From NCBI RefSeq assembly GCF_020497125.1, contig NC_059077.1, forward strand, positions 20,902,840 through 20,966,839: 64,000 nucleotides of DNA, written 5' to 3'. The notes below the pieces were generated by a model, which was not told where the DNA came from, made no database searches, and was given only the letters and a program-made list of their open reading frames with translations. The stretch is from Mauremys mutica (taxonomy: Eukaryota > Chordata > Testudines > Geoemydidae). Within the stretch, counting starts at the first letter, position 1; each line of letters begins with the position of its first letter. This document shows, one piece after another, positions 29,920 to 42,340 of the stretch. A program made the position numbers and the translations under genes.

Positions 29920-31950
29920 GGACAGAGTAGCTACCTCCCCAGCTGCAGCTAATTGTTGACCAGCAAACAATTGGGAGAAGAGGCTGGGAACCAGGCAGCT
30001 GGGGGCAGGGGCAAGGGAGGACTGCACACTGGGCGGGAAGCAGCTCAAGAAGCCGGAACCCCCGAGGACAAAGCCCTGGGATGACCTGCTCTGTGAAAGA
30101 CAGTTGCCAACTCTGGAGATTTTTGCCCAGGTGGCATGGTACAGTCTCCTGAATGATGTGAGAAGCTCCGGCCTGTTAGCAAATTTGAACCCTCTGATTG
30201 GCTGCTGGCCCCACTTGCCTGCCTCCTGGAGCAGAATAACCAATCAGAGCTGCTGCTGGCAGAGCTCTCTCCCTCTCCCCCTTACAATCCAGAGCCATTC
30301 AGAAAAAAACTAGCATCTCCTTCTTCCCCCCTATGGAGCAATGGGAATGGGAAGCACCACTCTTCGTTCCCCCACCCTTCCTGCAGCACCCAGCCTGGGA
30401 GAAGAGAGTGGGGATGAAGAGCCTCTGGAGCCCTCAATCTGGAAAGGGGGCTGCAGTCCCCCCAGGCCTGGTAAAGGGTGATGAAGGACCCCAGGAGGAG
30501 CAGAGGTGAGACTCGGGGGAGGTGGGGATGAACTGATGAGGGTGGAGGGCAGAATGAATTTCTGGGCAGATGTGGGGGTCAGAGCTCCTGCAGCAGGAGC
30601 CAAAATCACCTTACCCAATAAATGTGGGTGCGTGGGCAACACTGGCTGTCACACACACACGCTATAGATGGCGGGTGGGGGGGTCCAAAAAGCCAAAGAC
30701 CAACCAAAAATCACAATATATCACAATTTCCCTACCTGCCACCAAGGAAAGGGGGTGTAAAAGCCCTCCTGAGACAAGAGGGCAAGGACTGTTGAGCTCA
30801 GGGTGGGGATGAAGAACTTTGCATAATAGCATTAGTCTTTGTTGGTTGGACTCTTACCTACCCCGCAAGACTACCCTGGCTGGAGGCTGAGTTATGAGAC
30901 GGGGCAAACCACCACAGGCCTAGAGGGGGTGCCAGAGTTGACAGTGTTACTGCACCATACTTAGCTGTGAGGGGGCATCACCGAGTGACCCCTCCACACC
31001 AAGGCTCTGCTCTCTTCCCTTTGAATATGCCTCCTGCACTGGGGTCAGTGGGGATAGCAATGTAGGGCGCATCAACCCCGCACACTCCTGATGTTGGCAT
31101 GTAAAGTACATAGACTACATGGCCCCTAGAATGGATATAAATAGCAGTGTAGATGGGGAGGCCCTGATGTGTGTGTGTGGGGGGGTAAAGACTCTCCTAA
31201 CCCCAGTGGGAATCTACCCTACACTGCTTTCTCCTCACCTCCCCCTCCCCCCAGTATGTGCTACTATTTTTAGCAATGCAATGTCCCATTGCCTCCCCAC
31301 TGCTGGAGCATTTCCCTACTGCCTCTGCCCTGCCAGAGCCTTTTATTGACACATGCAGCTATACGCTGCAGTGTGGACGCAGCCTGCTTTTCACGGTGGT
31401 GTGTACATGTACACACTGCTGTCAGTGTAGACATAGCATTGCTACAGCTGAGCTAGAGCAGCTTTAGCCCAGGTTTGGGTGCACTGCATCTCTAGCTGAC
31501 TTGCAGTACAAGCAGCCATAGCAGAGCCAAGAATTGGGCTTATCTTTCACCTGGCTTTGCTCTGCCCTAAATCCTAGGAGAAAAAGCATCTGTTTTAGTC
31601 AGTTCAATTATAAACTAGCAGGCCTGATTCTGTGTTCCCCAAAACTGGTGTAAATCACAAGTAATTTCACTGAAGCCAAAGGAGTTATGCTGGTGTATGC
31701 AAGGGAAGAATGCAGATCTTAGTGTTTGGATTACTGTAACCAAGCTGTGTGTCTATGTAGCCATGATACACAAACTTGGAATGGTTTGGAGGCTGGAGTT
31801 AATTAACTTACTGTAGCTTTGGGACTCTTTGCCCATTGATCTGAATCACTTGAGTCTGCAAAACTGGACACAGATTTACACAGGTAAAACCTTTCTTGTG
31901 ATATTTCCAGAATTCCTAGCTTCAGTCACAGCCAGAAATGGCTGGTGAAA
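29920..31950. other. Intergenic, unidentified GC-rich repeats, no gene seen
   Basis: 29920-30600 is moderately GC-rich and looks repeat-derived, but no ends could be defined. 31360-31460 has GCAGTGTGGACGCAGCC ... CAGTGTAGACATAGC, an incomplete MITE of the type at 8560-9280. 31621-31725 is another loose palindrome. Confidence 0.35.
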
Positions 31951-31958
31951 TATGTGTG

Positions 31959-32006
<48 letters not shown>
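31951..32006 (+). repeat. Compound (TG)(TA)n(GA)n microsatellite
   Basis: GTGTGTATATATATATATAT passing directly into an uninterrupted run of GA dinucleotides up to GAGTGG. Confidence 0.95.
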
Positions 32007-32009
<3 letters not shown>

Positions 32010-33249
32010 ACAGAAATATTTAGAACTGAATAAAAGGTTTGGTTCACTTCTAAATGTGGACAAAGGATTAAGGAACTGGAGTTCTGGTTGTTTTCTGAAC
32101 CGGTTTGCCCATCTCTAATTGATAATAGTCAGAGTAACTTGCCTCTCCAATGCAACACTGAACGCCTTTCCAAATTTCAGCCTGGCTAAAATATGGTTAT
32201 GTCACGTGTCTCCATACCTGTATGTGAGAGTGGAACACAAACTGGCTGCGTCTTCAGAATCCAGTTTCCACTTGGAACCCTAGCATAACATCTTCCCCCT
32301 ATGATCTTTGCAAATCTCCATAACATACAGCTTTATTTTGATGAATGCATATTCTGGAGCTCTTGTAACTGGGCCTTGCCAAACTGAAAGTGCCACTTAC
32401 TTGGCCTATCTGGTGCTGTATAATTTTGTCCTTAAATGACCCAGAATTCCAGATGCCCTAACTAAGTCAAATGCACTCTTTTCACTGAAGCCTTCAGGGA
32501 AACTGCAGTGTTGTCCTACATGTTTATAAGATTAGTACCAAGTGTGTTATGACACCAAATCTCCCCTGAGACGCTAGTAAATAAAATGCCATACATTTAA
32601 ATTGATCATTTCTGATGTTTGAAGTGTCACACCTGGAGGAAGCTGAGGAACACACTAATAACAGGAGCTCCTGCTATGACAGTTGATCAAATTCTTACCT
32701 CCACCCCAAAATATGCCAATTAAACTTGTGTCAGTGCAGAGAGCCAGCACTGTAGTTGATTTCTTTCATTCTGCTTCATGTTGTACTTTATTGATCTCTG
32801 CAGACTTTCAAAAGCTCTGTGTCTGCATCTAATGATGCCTCTGAAAACCAAGCTCGGCTAAGGCAATGCAATACAGACAGAAACTGTGTATCAACAATCC
32901 CAGGAACTGTAAGGAATCCCATGCCTTACCTGATATTTATTAATGGGCTAGTTGTTAAAGAGATGTATTTCTTCTACTCTGTTCTGTCATGTCCATGTTG
33001 GGAATACACTGATATCTATGATGTGTATGGCACACATGTAGACACACTTACATCTCTGTGTGAATAAAATATACCGGTAAATGTGTAATATACTTAGATG
33101 GATATCAGATGTGTCTGAGTTTGACAGTAGGCTGCTTGGGGTAGGAGCTCTGACTGATTTTTTTAATTTAAGTATCATATGCACTTGTGGAGTCCTACAG
33201 GTAAAATACTTCCCAGTCAAACTCAAACAGATCTGCTCTTGTGGATACC
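32007..33249. other. Intergenic, no gene seen
   Basis: Unique-looking AT-rich sequence. The longest open frames are about 80-108 codons without domain features or splice context. Confidence 0.5.
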
Positions 33250-35240
33250 AGAGGGTGATGGGGTGTCCACCCCACACAAGGCCTGAAGGGGTTAAGGTGG
33301 CCAGGTAGGCCAATTAACTGCCTAAGTTGCACCTGAAGGAGGAGCCAGGGAGCAAGGCCTAATGAGAGGAGGCTCAGCTGGACAGGAACAGGAGGGGCCT
33401 GTGTAAAGCCCAGGAGCTGAGCACAGAAGAGGGTTGTGAGGAAATAGTTTGTAGCTGCCTTCTTTTCCTTGGCTAGTGTGACACAGCAACTACAATTTCA
33501 CTGGAGGTTGATTGAGCCAAATGGTTACACCAGGAGTAGCAGAATTTATTGCCATAATGCCCGCTTCATATTTACAAATTGGACAATAGATGGTGATATG
33601 TTTGATGGGCTGTTGAGGGGAGTCACACTTGCATGCTGGGGAGTCCTTGCGGCTCCATTGGTGTGTTTAGATGTCCACATCTACCAGGGTTGGTTCAGAT
33701 TTGGTTCATAGCTGACCTAGGTTGAACCCAGGAACCTTCTTCATGGGATACAGCACAAGGTGATATTTTTTGTCTTGTTTAGCTCAATCTGCTTTCCAGG
33801 CCTCTTTCTGATTGTAGCCTGATTGCATGAGGCTAAGCAAATGTTCCCAGAAAGGCATGTGGGACTTAAGACACTGGGGGGGGGGGGGAATATTGGCAAG
33901 AGTCTTCAGTCACTCCCTGGGAGAAGGGAGGTGTTTTGAGGGCTATAGAGGCAAGTCACTACAGTTGCTCGGTGGGAGTTTGTCTGGCAAACCCAGAGAG
34001 GAGGGAGAGCTGGAAAGGCCTAGGGGAAAAGCAGCAAGGCATAGGATAGGGTTGCCAACTTTCTAATCACACAAAACTGAACTTCCTGAGGGGCCCCCCA
34101 CACTCACTCTGACTGGGCTGGGGCAGGGGGTTGGGATGTGGGAGTGGGTGAGGGCTCTGGCTGGGGTGGGGATGAGGAGTTTGGGGTGCAGGAGGGGGCT
34201 CCAGGCTGGGGGTGAGGCCAAGGGATTCGGAGTGTGGGAAAGGACTGTGGGTTGAGGCAGGGGGCTGTGGTGTGTGTGGGGGGGTAAAGGATCTGGGCTG
34301 GGGGGGTAAAGGATCTGGGCTGGGGGTGCTGGCTCTGTGGTGGGGCCAGAGATGAGGAGTGCAGGGGGCTCTGGACTGGGGCAGGAGGATGGGGTGTGGG
34401 CTCTGGGCTGGGGATGGATGAGGAGTGCGGGGGGGCTCTGTGTTTGGGGGGGGTCAGGGCTGAGGCAGGGGGTTGGGGCACAGGCTTACTTCAGGCGCCT
34501 CCCGCTCAGCGGGGCTAAGGCAGGCTGCCTGCCTGTCCTGGCAGCTGGCACCGTGCTGTGCACATGCTGGAAACAGCCAGTAGGTCTGGTGCTGAGGCAG
34601 GGGGGCCAGGAGGCTCCATGTGCTGTTCTTGCCCACAGGCACTGCCCCCCAGCTCCCATTGCCCGTGGTTCCCAACCAATGGGAGTGTGGAGCCAGTCCT
34701 CGGGGTGGGGGCAGCATGTGGAGTCCCATGACCCCCCTTGCCTAGGAGCCGGACCTGCTGGCCACTTCTGGGGGGCAGCGTGTTTAGATCCACAGTGCCA
34801 CCGACCAGACTTTTAATGGCCTGGTTGGCGGTGCTGTCTGGAGCTGCCAGGGTCCCTTTTCAACCAGGTGTTCCATTCAAAAAATGGACACCTGGCAACC
34901 CTAGCAGAGGATAGTGAAGACTTTCTCTGCTGAAGAGAGGGCCCCAAAGTGGAACCTGGAGTAGAGGGTGGGCCTGGGTTTTCCTCACAGTCACTGGAGA
35001 AGTGGCACAGATCAGGCAGCAGAGAGCAGACTGCCTGGGACAGTTTGTGCTGAAAGGGGAAACCATGTAGTGACCTGGGCTGAGTCACGAAGAGGAGGCA
35101 ACAGCCTCTGGACCAAGAGAGCAGCTGCAGATAGTGAAGGAGAGAGTGCTGTGAAGTGCAACTGCAGGAAGCGTCACTGGCCTGGCAGAGCTAATCCCCA
35201 GAACCACCAGGAGGCAGTGCCATCCAGCAGAGAGCTGCTG
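33250..35240 (+). mobile_element. LTR-derived region split by a hAT element
   Basis: The left part (33250-34046) includes CCTGAAGGGGTTAAGGTGGC and GGCCTGTGTAAAGCCCAGG, a promoter-like block parallel to the solo LTR at 52932. The right part (34904-35240) has CTGCCTGGGACAGTTTGTGC and a CCAGGAGGCAGTGC end. The hAT element 34047-34903 separates them. Ends are undefined and other insertions are likely inside 33480-33800. Confidence 0.45.
34047..34903. mobile_element. hAT element, GGTTGCCAAC family
   Basis: Starts TAGGGTTGCCAAC, ends CCTGGCAACCCTA (inverted). Flanks GCATAGGA (34039-34046) and GCAGAGGA (34904-34911) match at 7 of 8. The interior is tandem-like G-rich (GGGCTCTGGGCTGGGG) and then contains GTGCTGTGCACATGCTGG. 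It is the same terminal family as 38249-39310. Confidence 0.75.
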
Positions 35241-37019
35241 CCGCGCCTGCCCCCACCCAACCCCCAGTCACACAGACATTTATTTAAATTATTGTTATTT
35301 AATCCCTAACCTTAAAATTCATTTGATGGTCACATGAGTGACACACCCAGGATAGACAAAACAGCATCACTTTGGTTGTCTTAAAGCCAAAGTGTGTGGA
35401 AAACCTAGGTGATTGCTATAACAGGCTCTCACTTTGTTCATTAAAGTCCCACCCTTGCCCACTATGCAGCAGAGACAAAGTGGGAGAAGCCTGTGTAGGA
35501 GCACCCCATGTGTATGTGTGTGGTAGGGAGAGAGGGGGGTGTCATCAGAGATGCAGACAGTAAATCCCCAGTCTCCTAGACCACCACCTTATCCACTCTT
35601 GTATCTTCTGAGGAAGGCTTGGAGGCTGCCATAGAATTGCGGGGGAGCTGCCCTAGCCTTCAATGATCTGGGCAGGGGAGGATTAAATCCCCCTGATTCA
35701 GGAGGAGCACCCAGGCTGTGAGCTTTTTAAAAAACCCTGGCCTTTTTTTTTTTTTTTTTTTGAGAAATCAGTGTTTCATTCTAAAAAATTCAGTTTTGGT
35801 CCACACCTGTTTTGGAGGGAAGGGGAGTTGTTTGGTTTAACCCCCAAACAGGAAAAACCTGTGTTCTCATCTCTACTAGTGGGATATAGCATTGGGATAT
35901 GGAACAGTATAAAGTGGGACACTGATTTTTGCATCTCATGCTCTTTCTTTCTAAAACATCAAAAATGATAGTGAAGTCTGGTGTTGCAGTGCTGTTGCGC
36001 ATTTGTAGGTGCAGAGATCGGAATAAGTTGGGATTGCAGTTTGAAAATGAGCACTTACATAAAATACTTACTGTTTTCCTTTGCCTTTGTTGCTAGAAAA
36101 TCCGTGGAATTCTCTGGGTGCCCTCTGGTGGCTAGCTTAACACCTGAATAAAATAACTTTTAATTAAGACTCAGGGGTGGGAGGGTACCTTCAACATGTG
36201 CTGTGCTGGGAGCTACCTCTGTAACTTCCCCTAGGGATGTGAGAATAGATGACTTTTTAGTTCAGTGGACCCAGTTTTAAGCAATGAAGGCAGGGGGCTG
36301 GAATTCTTGTAGGGATTGTTTCCATGTACAATGCAATATCATTATCTGAAGCATCTTATGAGGGGATAGAGGCTGTCTTTCCACCTAATTATTTTTCTTC
36401 CATGGGGGAAGAAAAAAGTTGATGCAACACCCAACATTCAGTAGGCTGTCAGTGTCCTAGTACTAGTGCTTCCTGCTGGCATATAAAACCAGAACTTCAT
36501 TCCTGGGTGTGGTGTAACTGCCCTATGTGCTGTAGACAAGAGTCACATAGCCAAGAGAAATGTCTTTCACCTACACACAGAGCTGGGACACGTACCCTGT
36601 TTGTTCACCTCCAAAGACACAAACCTCTCCCCCTTGAGGGGAAAGCTGTTACCTCAAGCTGTTAGTAACAGGTCTCTTGCCCTTTCAAGGTCAGCCATGG
36701 GCAGCTGATAACACTCTCACACAGCACCAGTGCATGTCACTCCTGGAGAGCAGGTACACTTGATGCCTTGTGTGAAGAGAGCTAGTGAGCCCTAGACACT
36801 AATGTGATCACAAGAGCTGACCAGAACAAACAGCTGGGTTCTATGCCTGAAGCAGGAGAAGACAGTGGAACCTGAAATTCACCCTCTGTTACATTTGGAG
36901 TGTATCCCACAATCGTATGATGGACAGGGAGAGTGAAATTGTTTCACAGGCCTGCATGAAAATTCACAGGCAAACTCTGCTCGATAACATAGTCAGTCTG
37001 AGTTGATGCCGGGACTGAT
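35241..37019. other. Intergenic, no gene seen
   Basis: A poly-T run of about 21 bases near 35741-35761 is the only recognisable simple feature. The rest shows no repeat ends or exon-like segments. Confidence 0.45.
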
Positions 37020-37456
37020 ATGGGGGCTGCTAAACTTCTAATCTGGGAGCCAGAACTTACCAATGTACATTGCCAAAGAGCCACAGTAATACATCAGCAG
37101 CCCCCCATAAGCTCCCTCCCTCCCCCACACTCCCAGCACCTCCCATCCACTGCAGTCCCACTGATCAGCACCTCTCCCTCCCGATCAGCTGTTTTGTGGT
37201 GTGCAGGAGGCTCTTTGGGGATGGGGGGGGGGAAGAGTGAGGGCATGGCAGGCTCAGGGGAGGGCCTGGGAAGGGGTGGAGTGGGGGCAGGGCCTGTGGC
37301 AGAGCCGGGGTTGAGCAGTGAGCACCCCCCCCCCCCCGTACATTGGAAAGTTGGCGCCTGTAGCTCCAGACCCAGAGTCAGTGCCTGTACCAGGAGCCGC
37401 ATATTAACTTCTGAAGAGCCACATGCGACTCCAGAGCCACAGGTGGGCCACCCCTG
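37020..37456. mobile_element. hAT-like fragment, right end clear
   Basis: Ends CCACAGGTGGGCCACCCCTG, and inside has AAGAGCCACATGCGACTCC, the text of a common sauropsid hAT element. The left end is missing or replaced. It contains a poly-C run at about 37324-37339. Confidence 0.5.
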
Positions 37457-37559
37457 TTCTAATCTATCCACCATTGCTCATGGTGGCTCTTGCAGAGAGA
37501 ACTCTCCTCCTGCATCCCCCATTTTAGTGCTAGTAGCACATCATCCTGTCTTGCCCCCA

Positions 37560-37890
37560 CCTCCCTAATAATACCCCAGGGCATTCTTGCTGCCCCAATC
37601 CCTATTCCTACCTAGAGCACTCTGCTGGCCCCAGACCCAACCTTTCCCTAGCCTGGGGCCCTCTGCTGGCCCCTGAGCCTAACTCTGGCCAGGCTGCCCC
37701 CTGATAGTGCCCAAGCCTAACCCCAGCCGGAGGCCCTCTGCCAGCCCATCCCCTAACTATAGCCAAGGGTTCTCTGCCAGCCCATCCCCTAACCTAGCCT
37801 GGGGCCCTCTGCTGGCTCCAGCCCTAGTCCTTGACCCTTGCAGGCTCCAACTCCAACCTTCGCCAGAAGTCCTCTGCTGGGCCAAACCAG
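37560..37890 (+). repeat. Degenerate minisatellite
   Basis: Repeated GGCCCTCTGCTGGCCCC / AGCCCATCCCCTAAC blocks spaced roughly 35-50 bp apart and imperfect. It explains the Pro/Ser-rich open frame here. Confidence 0.6.
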
Positions 37891-38248
37891 TGCTTGAGTC
37901 CCTTTTTTTTAAATTAAAGTGCTGAACTCATGATTTCGACAAGAATAACGGTAACAAATTTCATTTTATTGCACATCTGAAATTCGGGCATTTTCTAATT
38001 CTTGAGTGCTTGACTTCACAACCGTAGTGCTGTTTTTCTACTGGTTTTGTGTGTGTGGTAGAGTTATATAGGGCCAAATGCTTGGCGGCGCTGCACTGTG
38101 GGTCACAGTCTGGGGTCTTTATATGGAAATAGTCATGTAGTGGGCAGGACATTCTGCAAGGTATCTTGAGGCATTTCTTCTCCATTTTTCTTCGGGGCTG
38201 CAGGTTTCCCCATGCCACCTTGAAAGGCTCATAAACCCCATGAATTGT

Positions 38249-39310
38249 TAGGGTTTCCAACCCTCCGGTTTTGCTGTGAGTCTCCCAGAATCAGGTTCTA
38301 TCTCCCAGAGGCTGCTGAAGCCAAACTAGGAGATTTTAGGCTGCTAAAAATTCAGTGGTGCAGTGGGTCTTAGGCAACCTCCCTGCCTGCCCTGGCCCTA
38401 TGCCTCTCCTGGAAGTGCCCGGCATGTCCCTTGGGCGCTGACTCTGCAGCTCCCATAGGCAGGGAACTGTGGCCAATGGAAGCTGCGAGGGTGGTGCCTG
38501 CAGCTGTGGGCAGAACCCCTTGCCCTCCAAGGATATGCTGGCCACAGGGATATGCTGGCTGCTTCTGGGAGCAGCGCACAGAGGGGGCAGTGCATGGAGC
38601 CCCCGGACTCTGCTTACCTCGGGTGGCTCCCGGTTGCCGGCACAGCAGGGCTAAGGCAGGCTCTACCCTGCAGCTCCCATTGGCCACAGTTCCTGGCCAA
38701 TGGGAGCTGCAGAGGTGGGGTGCAGGCAGCGCATGGAGATTTCTGGCCTGCCCCAAGGGGCTGCAGGGATGTGCCTGCTGCTTCCAGGAGTGGCATGGGC
38801 ACAGGACAAGCAGGGAGCCTGCCTTAGCCCCACTGTGCTGCCGACTGGGAGCTGCCCAAGGTAAGCACTGCCTGGCTGGAGCCCTCACCCCCTCCTGCAG
38901 CCCTCACCCCCTCCTGCAACCCAACCTCTTCCCAGAACCCCCTCCTGCACTCAAACTCCCTCCCAGAGCCCACACTGCTCTCCCCCAGCCCTGAGCCCCC
39001 TCCATCACCCAAACTCCCTCCCAGAGCTTGCACCCTGCACCCCAACCTCCTGCCCCAGGCTCAGCCCAGAGCCCCTCCCACAGTCCGAATCCCTTGGCAC
39101 CAGTGCAGAGCCCGCACCCTCTCCTGCACTCCTGCTCCTGCCCCAGCCTGGTGAAAGTGAGTGAGGGTGGGGGAGAGCCAGCGATGGAGCTAGGAAGGAT
39201 GGCGTGAGTGGAGTGGGGCCTCAGAGAAGCTGTGGGGCAAGGGCAGAGCCTCAGGGAAGGGGCAGGGCAAGGGTGGAGAGGTTTGTGTGACTAGACAGTT
39301 GGCAACCCTA
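38249..39310. mobile_element. hAT element, 1062 bp, GGTTGCCAAC family
   Basis: Starts TAGGGTTTCCAACC, ends GTTGGCAACCCTA. Flanks TGAATTGT (38241-38248) and TGAATCGT (39311-39318) match at 7 of 8. The interior has direct and inverted GC-rich blocks (CCCATTGGCCACAGTTCC, CCAATGGGAGCTGC) and then a C-rich tract. No transposase; the long open frames are compositional. Confidence 0.8.
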
Positions 39311-39689
39311 TGAATCGTCCAAGATTCATGCGGACGTTGGAGAACCTGAAGGGGGCCCTATGGTTCCGCAGCAGCTCAGGCTCTGCCCCTGCCCCTCTAG
39401 CAGGGCCATGCTTAGCTGCAGGATTCCCAGGAAGGAGGATGTGGAAATGTTATTTAGCATCTGACTGTATCACATCGGGGGGAGGGAGAGAAATCGTCAC
39501 TGGGTGCAGCGAGTGGGTTTATACCCATCACCCTGGCTTCTTCTCACCCAACTTTTCTCGTGGCCCCTGCACTGATTCTCACACACACAGAGGGCCCTCC
39601 ACAGGGTTGATGTTGCTGCAGAGATGGCCAGTCTACCCTTCATCACACTGATCCGAAAGGCATAGGTTGGCTCACTAAAGTTGATGGGA

Positions 39690-42340
39690 GTTTGGCCTGC
39701 GTAAGGACTAAATTAGGTGTGAGAAGGAAGGTGAAGGAAAGTGTAGGCCCACTACTCAGTGAGGAAGGAGAGCTAATAAAGGATGACCGCAAGAAGGCTG
39801 AGGTGTTTAATGCCTATATTGCTTCAGTCTTCAGTAAAAAGGTTAAATGTGGCCAGCTGCTTAACATAATTAATATTAACAACAAGGGGGAAGGAACACA
39901 AGCCAGAATAGGGAAAGAATGGGTTAAAGAATATTTAAATAACTTGGATGTCTTCAAGTCAGCAGGGCCTGCTGAAATTATCCTAAGATCCTTAAGGAAC
40001 TAGCTGGAACCGTTAGCAATTATCTTTGAGAACTCCTGGAAGCATGAGATCCCAGAGGAGCGGAGAAGGACAAACCTAGCACCTGTTTTCAAAACGAGGA
40101 ATAAAGAGGACATGGGGAATTATAGACCAGTCTGCCTGGAAAGATACTGGAACAAATGATGAAATAATAAATCTGTACACACCTACAGGATAATAGGAAA
40201 ATAAGAAACAGCCAACAGGGATTTAAGAACAAGTTATGCCAAACCAACATAATTTCCTTCTTTGACAGGGTTACTAGCCTAGTGGATGAGTGGAAGCTGT
40301 AGACATGAGATATCTTGATTTTTAGTAAGGCTGCAGACACAGTCCCCCATGACATTCTCAAAAGCAAACTAGGGAAATGTGGTTTAGATGAAATTACTAA
40401 AGGTGGATGCACAACTAGTTGAAAAACCATACTCAAAGAGTAGTTATCAGTGGGTTCGCTGCCAAACTGGGAGGGTGAGTCTAGTGGGGTTCCACAGGGG
40501 TCTGTTCTGGGCCTGGTACCTAACTTCCCTCAAACTGCCTATTAATCCCCATGCAGGTGCCCAGGGCTGCAGCAGGGAGAGATTACTCTCACCCAGCCCC
40601 AGACTCAACCCAACCCAGCCTGGCCCAGATCTTCTCTGGCCAGAAGAGCAGCATCTCTCCCCTCGGCCCAAACTCGGCCTGGCCTGGAGCTGCCGTGGAG
40701 CTCCTCATTCAGCTCATGCCAAGGGTCTGGCACTGCGGCAGCACCGCGACTCAAATGCGCTGTGCATGAAACAGGAGCATCTCTTTGCCATTCTGTCCTG
40801 CGCGGTGGCTCAGCATGCTGCCTCAGGCAATAGCCAGAGAGTCACCTAATGCGGAGCGAGCGCTGGGTGCGCTCTGAGCTGCAGCGGGTTGAGGTCGGGG
40901 GGAAAGCGCCTCTCCCACAGCCACAGCAGGTCTGTGCTGGGGACGGAGGAGAGGCACCTCTCCCATGGCCACAGCGGGGCCAGGCCAGGCTGGGTTGGAG
41001 CTGAGGGAGGGGTGCCTCTCCCATGGCCGTGGCAGGGCTAGGCCAGGTTGGGGCCTTGGGAGAGGCGCCCCAACCCAGCCTGGACCTGCTGGGGCCCTGA
41101 GAGAGGCAGCTCTTCCCCATCCCAGCCTAGGTACTGCTGTGGGGAGAAAGAGCTGGGGGGGAGTCCTCTCTCTTCATCACAACCCTGGGGCAGCCTGCAC
41201 CCCAAACTCCTTATTCCTGGCCCCAGCCTAGAGCCCACACCCCCAACCAGAGCCCTCACCACCCCACACACCAACCCTCTACCCCAAGCCTGAGCCCCCT
41301 CCCACACTCCGAACCCCTTGTCCCCACCCCTGCCACATGAATTTTGTTATGTGCACCAATACCTCACCTTCATATTGGTGCACATAACAAAATTCATTCC
41401 ACACATGGGTGGGAAAAATTAGGGGGGACACGGCCTGGTACTAGTCAATATTTTCATTTTTTACTTGGATAATGGACTGGAGAGTGTGTGTATAAAATTT
41501 CCAGATGACACTAAACTGGAAGAGATGACAAGGACTTTGGAGGACAGGATTAGAATTCCAAACAAGCTTGATAAACTGGGAATTGGTCTGAAATTAACAA
41601 GATGAAATTCAGTAAAGACAAGCACAAAGAATTGCATTTAGGAAGGAAAAATCAAATGCGCAGCTACAAAATGGGGAATAACTGGCTCTGTGGTAGTACT
41701 GCTGAAGAGGATCTTGGGGTGATAGTGGATCACAAATTGAATATGATCCAACAACATGGTGCAGTTGTGAAAGGCTGGGTGTTTTAACAGTAGTGTCGTA
41801 TGTAAGACATGGGAGTTGATTTTCCTGTTTTTCTCAGTATTAGTGAGGCTTCTGCTGGAGTACTATGTCCAGTTCTGGCACCACACTTTAGGAAAGTGAG
41901 TGGAGAAATTGGAGTCCAAAGTAGAGCAACAGGAATGATAAAAGCTGTGGAAAAATCTGACCTAGGAGGAAAGGGTAAAAAACCAGGCATATTTAGTCTT
42001 AAAAAAAGAAGACTGTGGAGGACCTCATAATAGTCTTCACATATGTTAAGGGCTTTTATAAAGAGGATGTTGATCAATTATTCTCAGTGTCCACTGCTTA
42101 ATCTGCAGCAAGGGAGATTACAGTTAGACATTAGGAAAAATTGTCTAACTATAAGGATATTTAAGCACTGGAATAGGCTTCCCAGGGAGATTGTGGAATG
42201 CCTGTGATTGGAGGGTTTTAAGAACAGATTAGACAAACACCTGGCAGGTCTAGGTATACTTAATTTTGCCTCTGCACAGGGGGCTAGACTAGATGACCTC
42301 TTGAGGTCCCTTCCAATCCTACATTTCTAATAGTTTATTA
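39690..42340 (+). mobile_element. CR1 LINE, degraded, split by a 0.9-kb insertion
   Basis: The left piece (39690-40519) includes EEGELIKDDRKKAEVFNAYI (39767-39826), the endonuclease/RT linker of CR1, and then RT-region DNA (GAATTATAGACCAGTCTGCC). The right piece (41432-42340) carries the ORF2 end (GRKNQMRSYKMGNNWLC, EEDLGVIVDHKLN) and the 3' tail GACTAGATGACCTCTTGAGG. Frame is lost in several places. The insertion 40520-41431 separates the pieces. Confidence 0.8.
40520..41431. mobile_element. 912-bp insertion nested in CR1 with 10-bp direct repeats
   Basis: Flanked by identical GGCCTGGTAC (40510-40519 and 41432-41441), which restore CR1 continuity when removed. The middle is GC-rich with repeated CCTCTCCCATGGCC blocks. 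The right end has a perfect 24-bp hairpin (41338-41361 / 41373-41396, 11-nt loop) and GGGTGGGAAAAATTAGGGGG. Superfamily not determined. Confidence 0.65.

Noticed and set aside
38370..38994. Long open frames (172-187 codons) on both strands
   Set aside because: They lie wholly within the hAT element 38249-39310 and show only Ala/Gly/Pro/Cys-rich repeat translation, with no domain.
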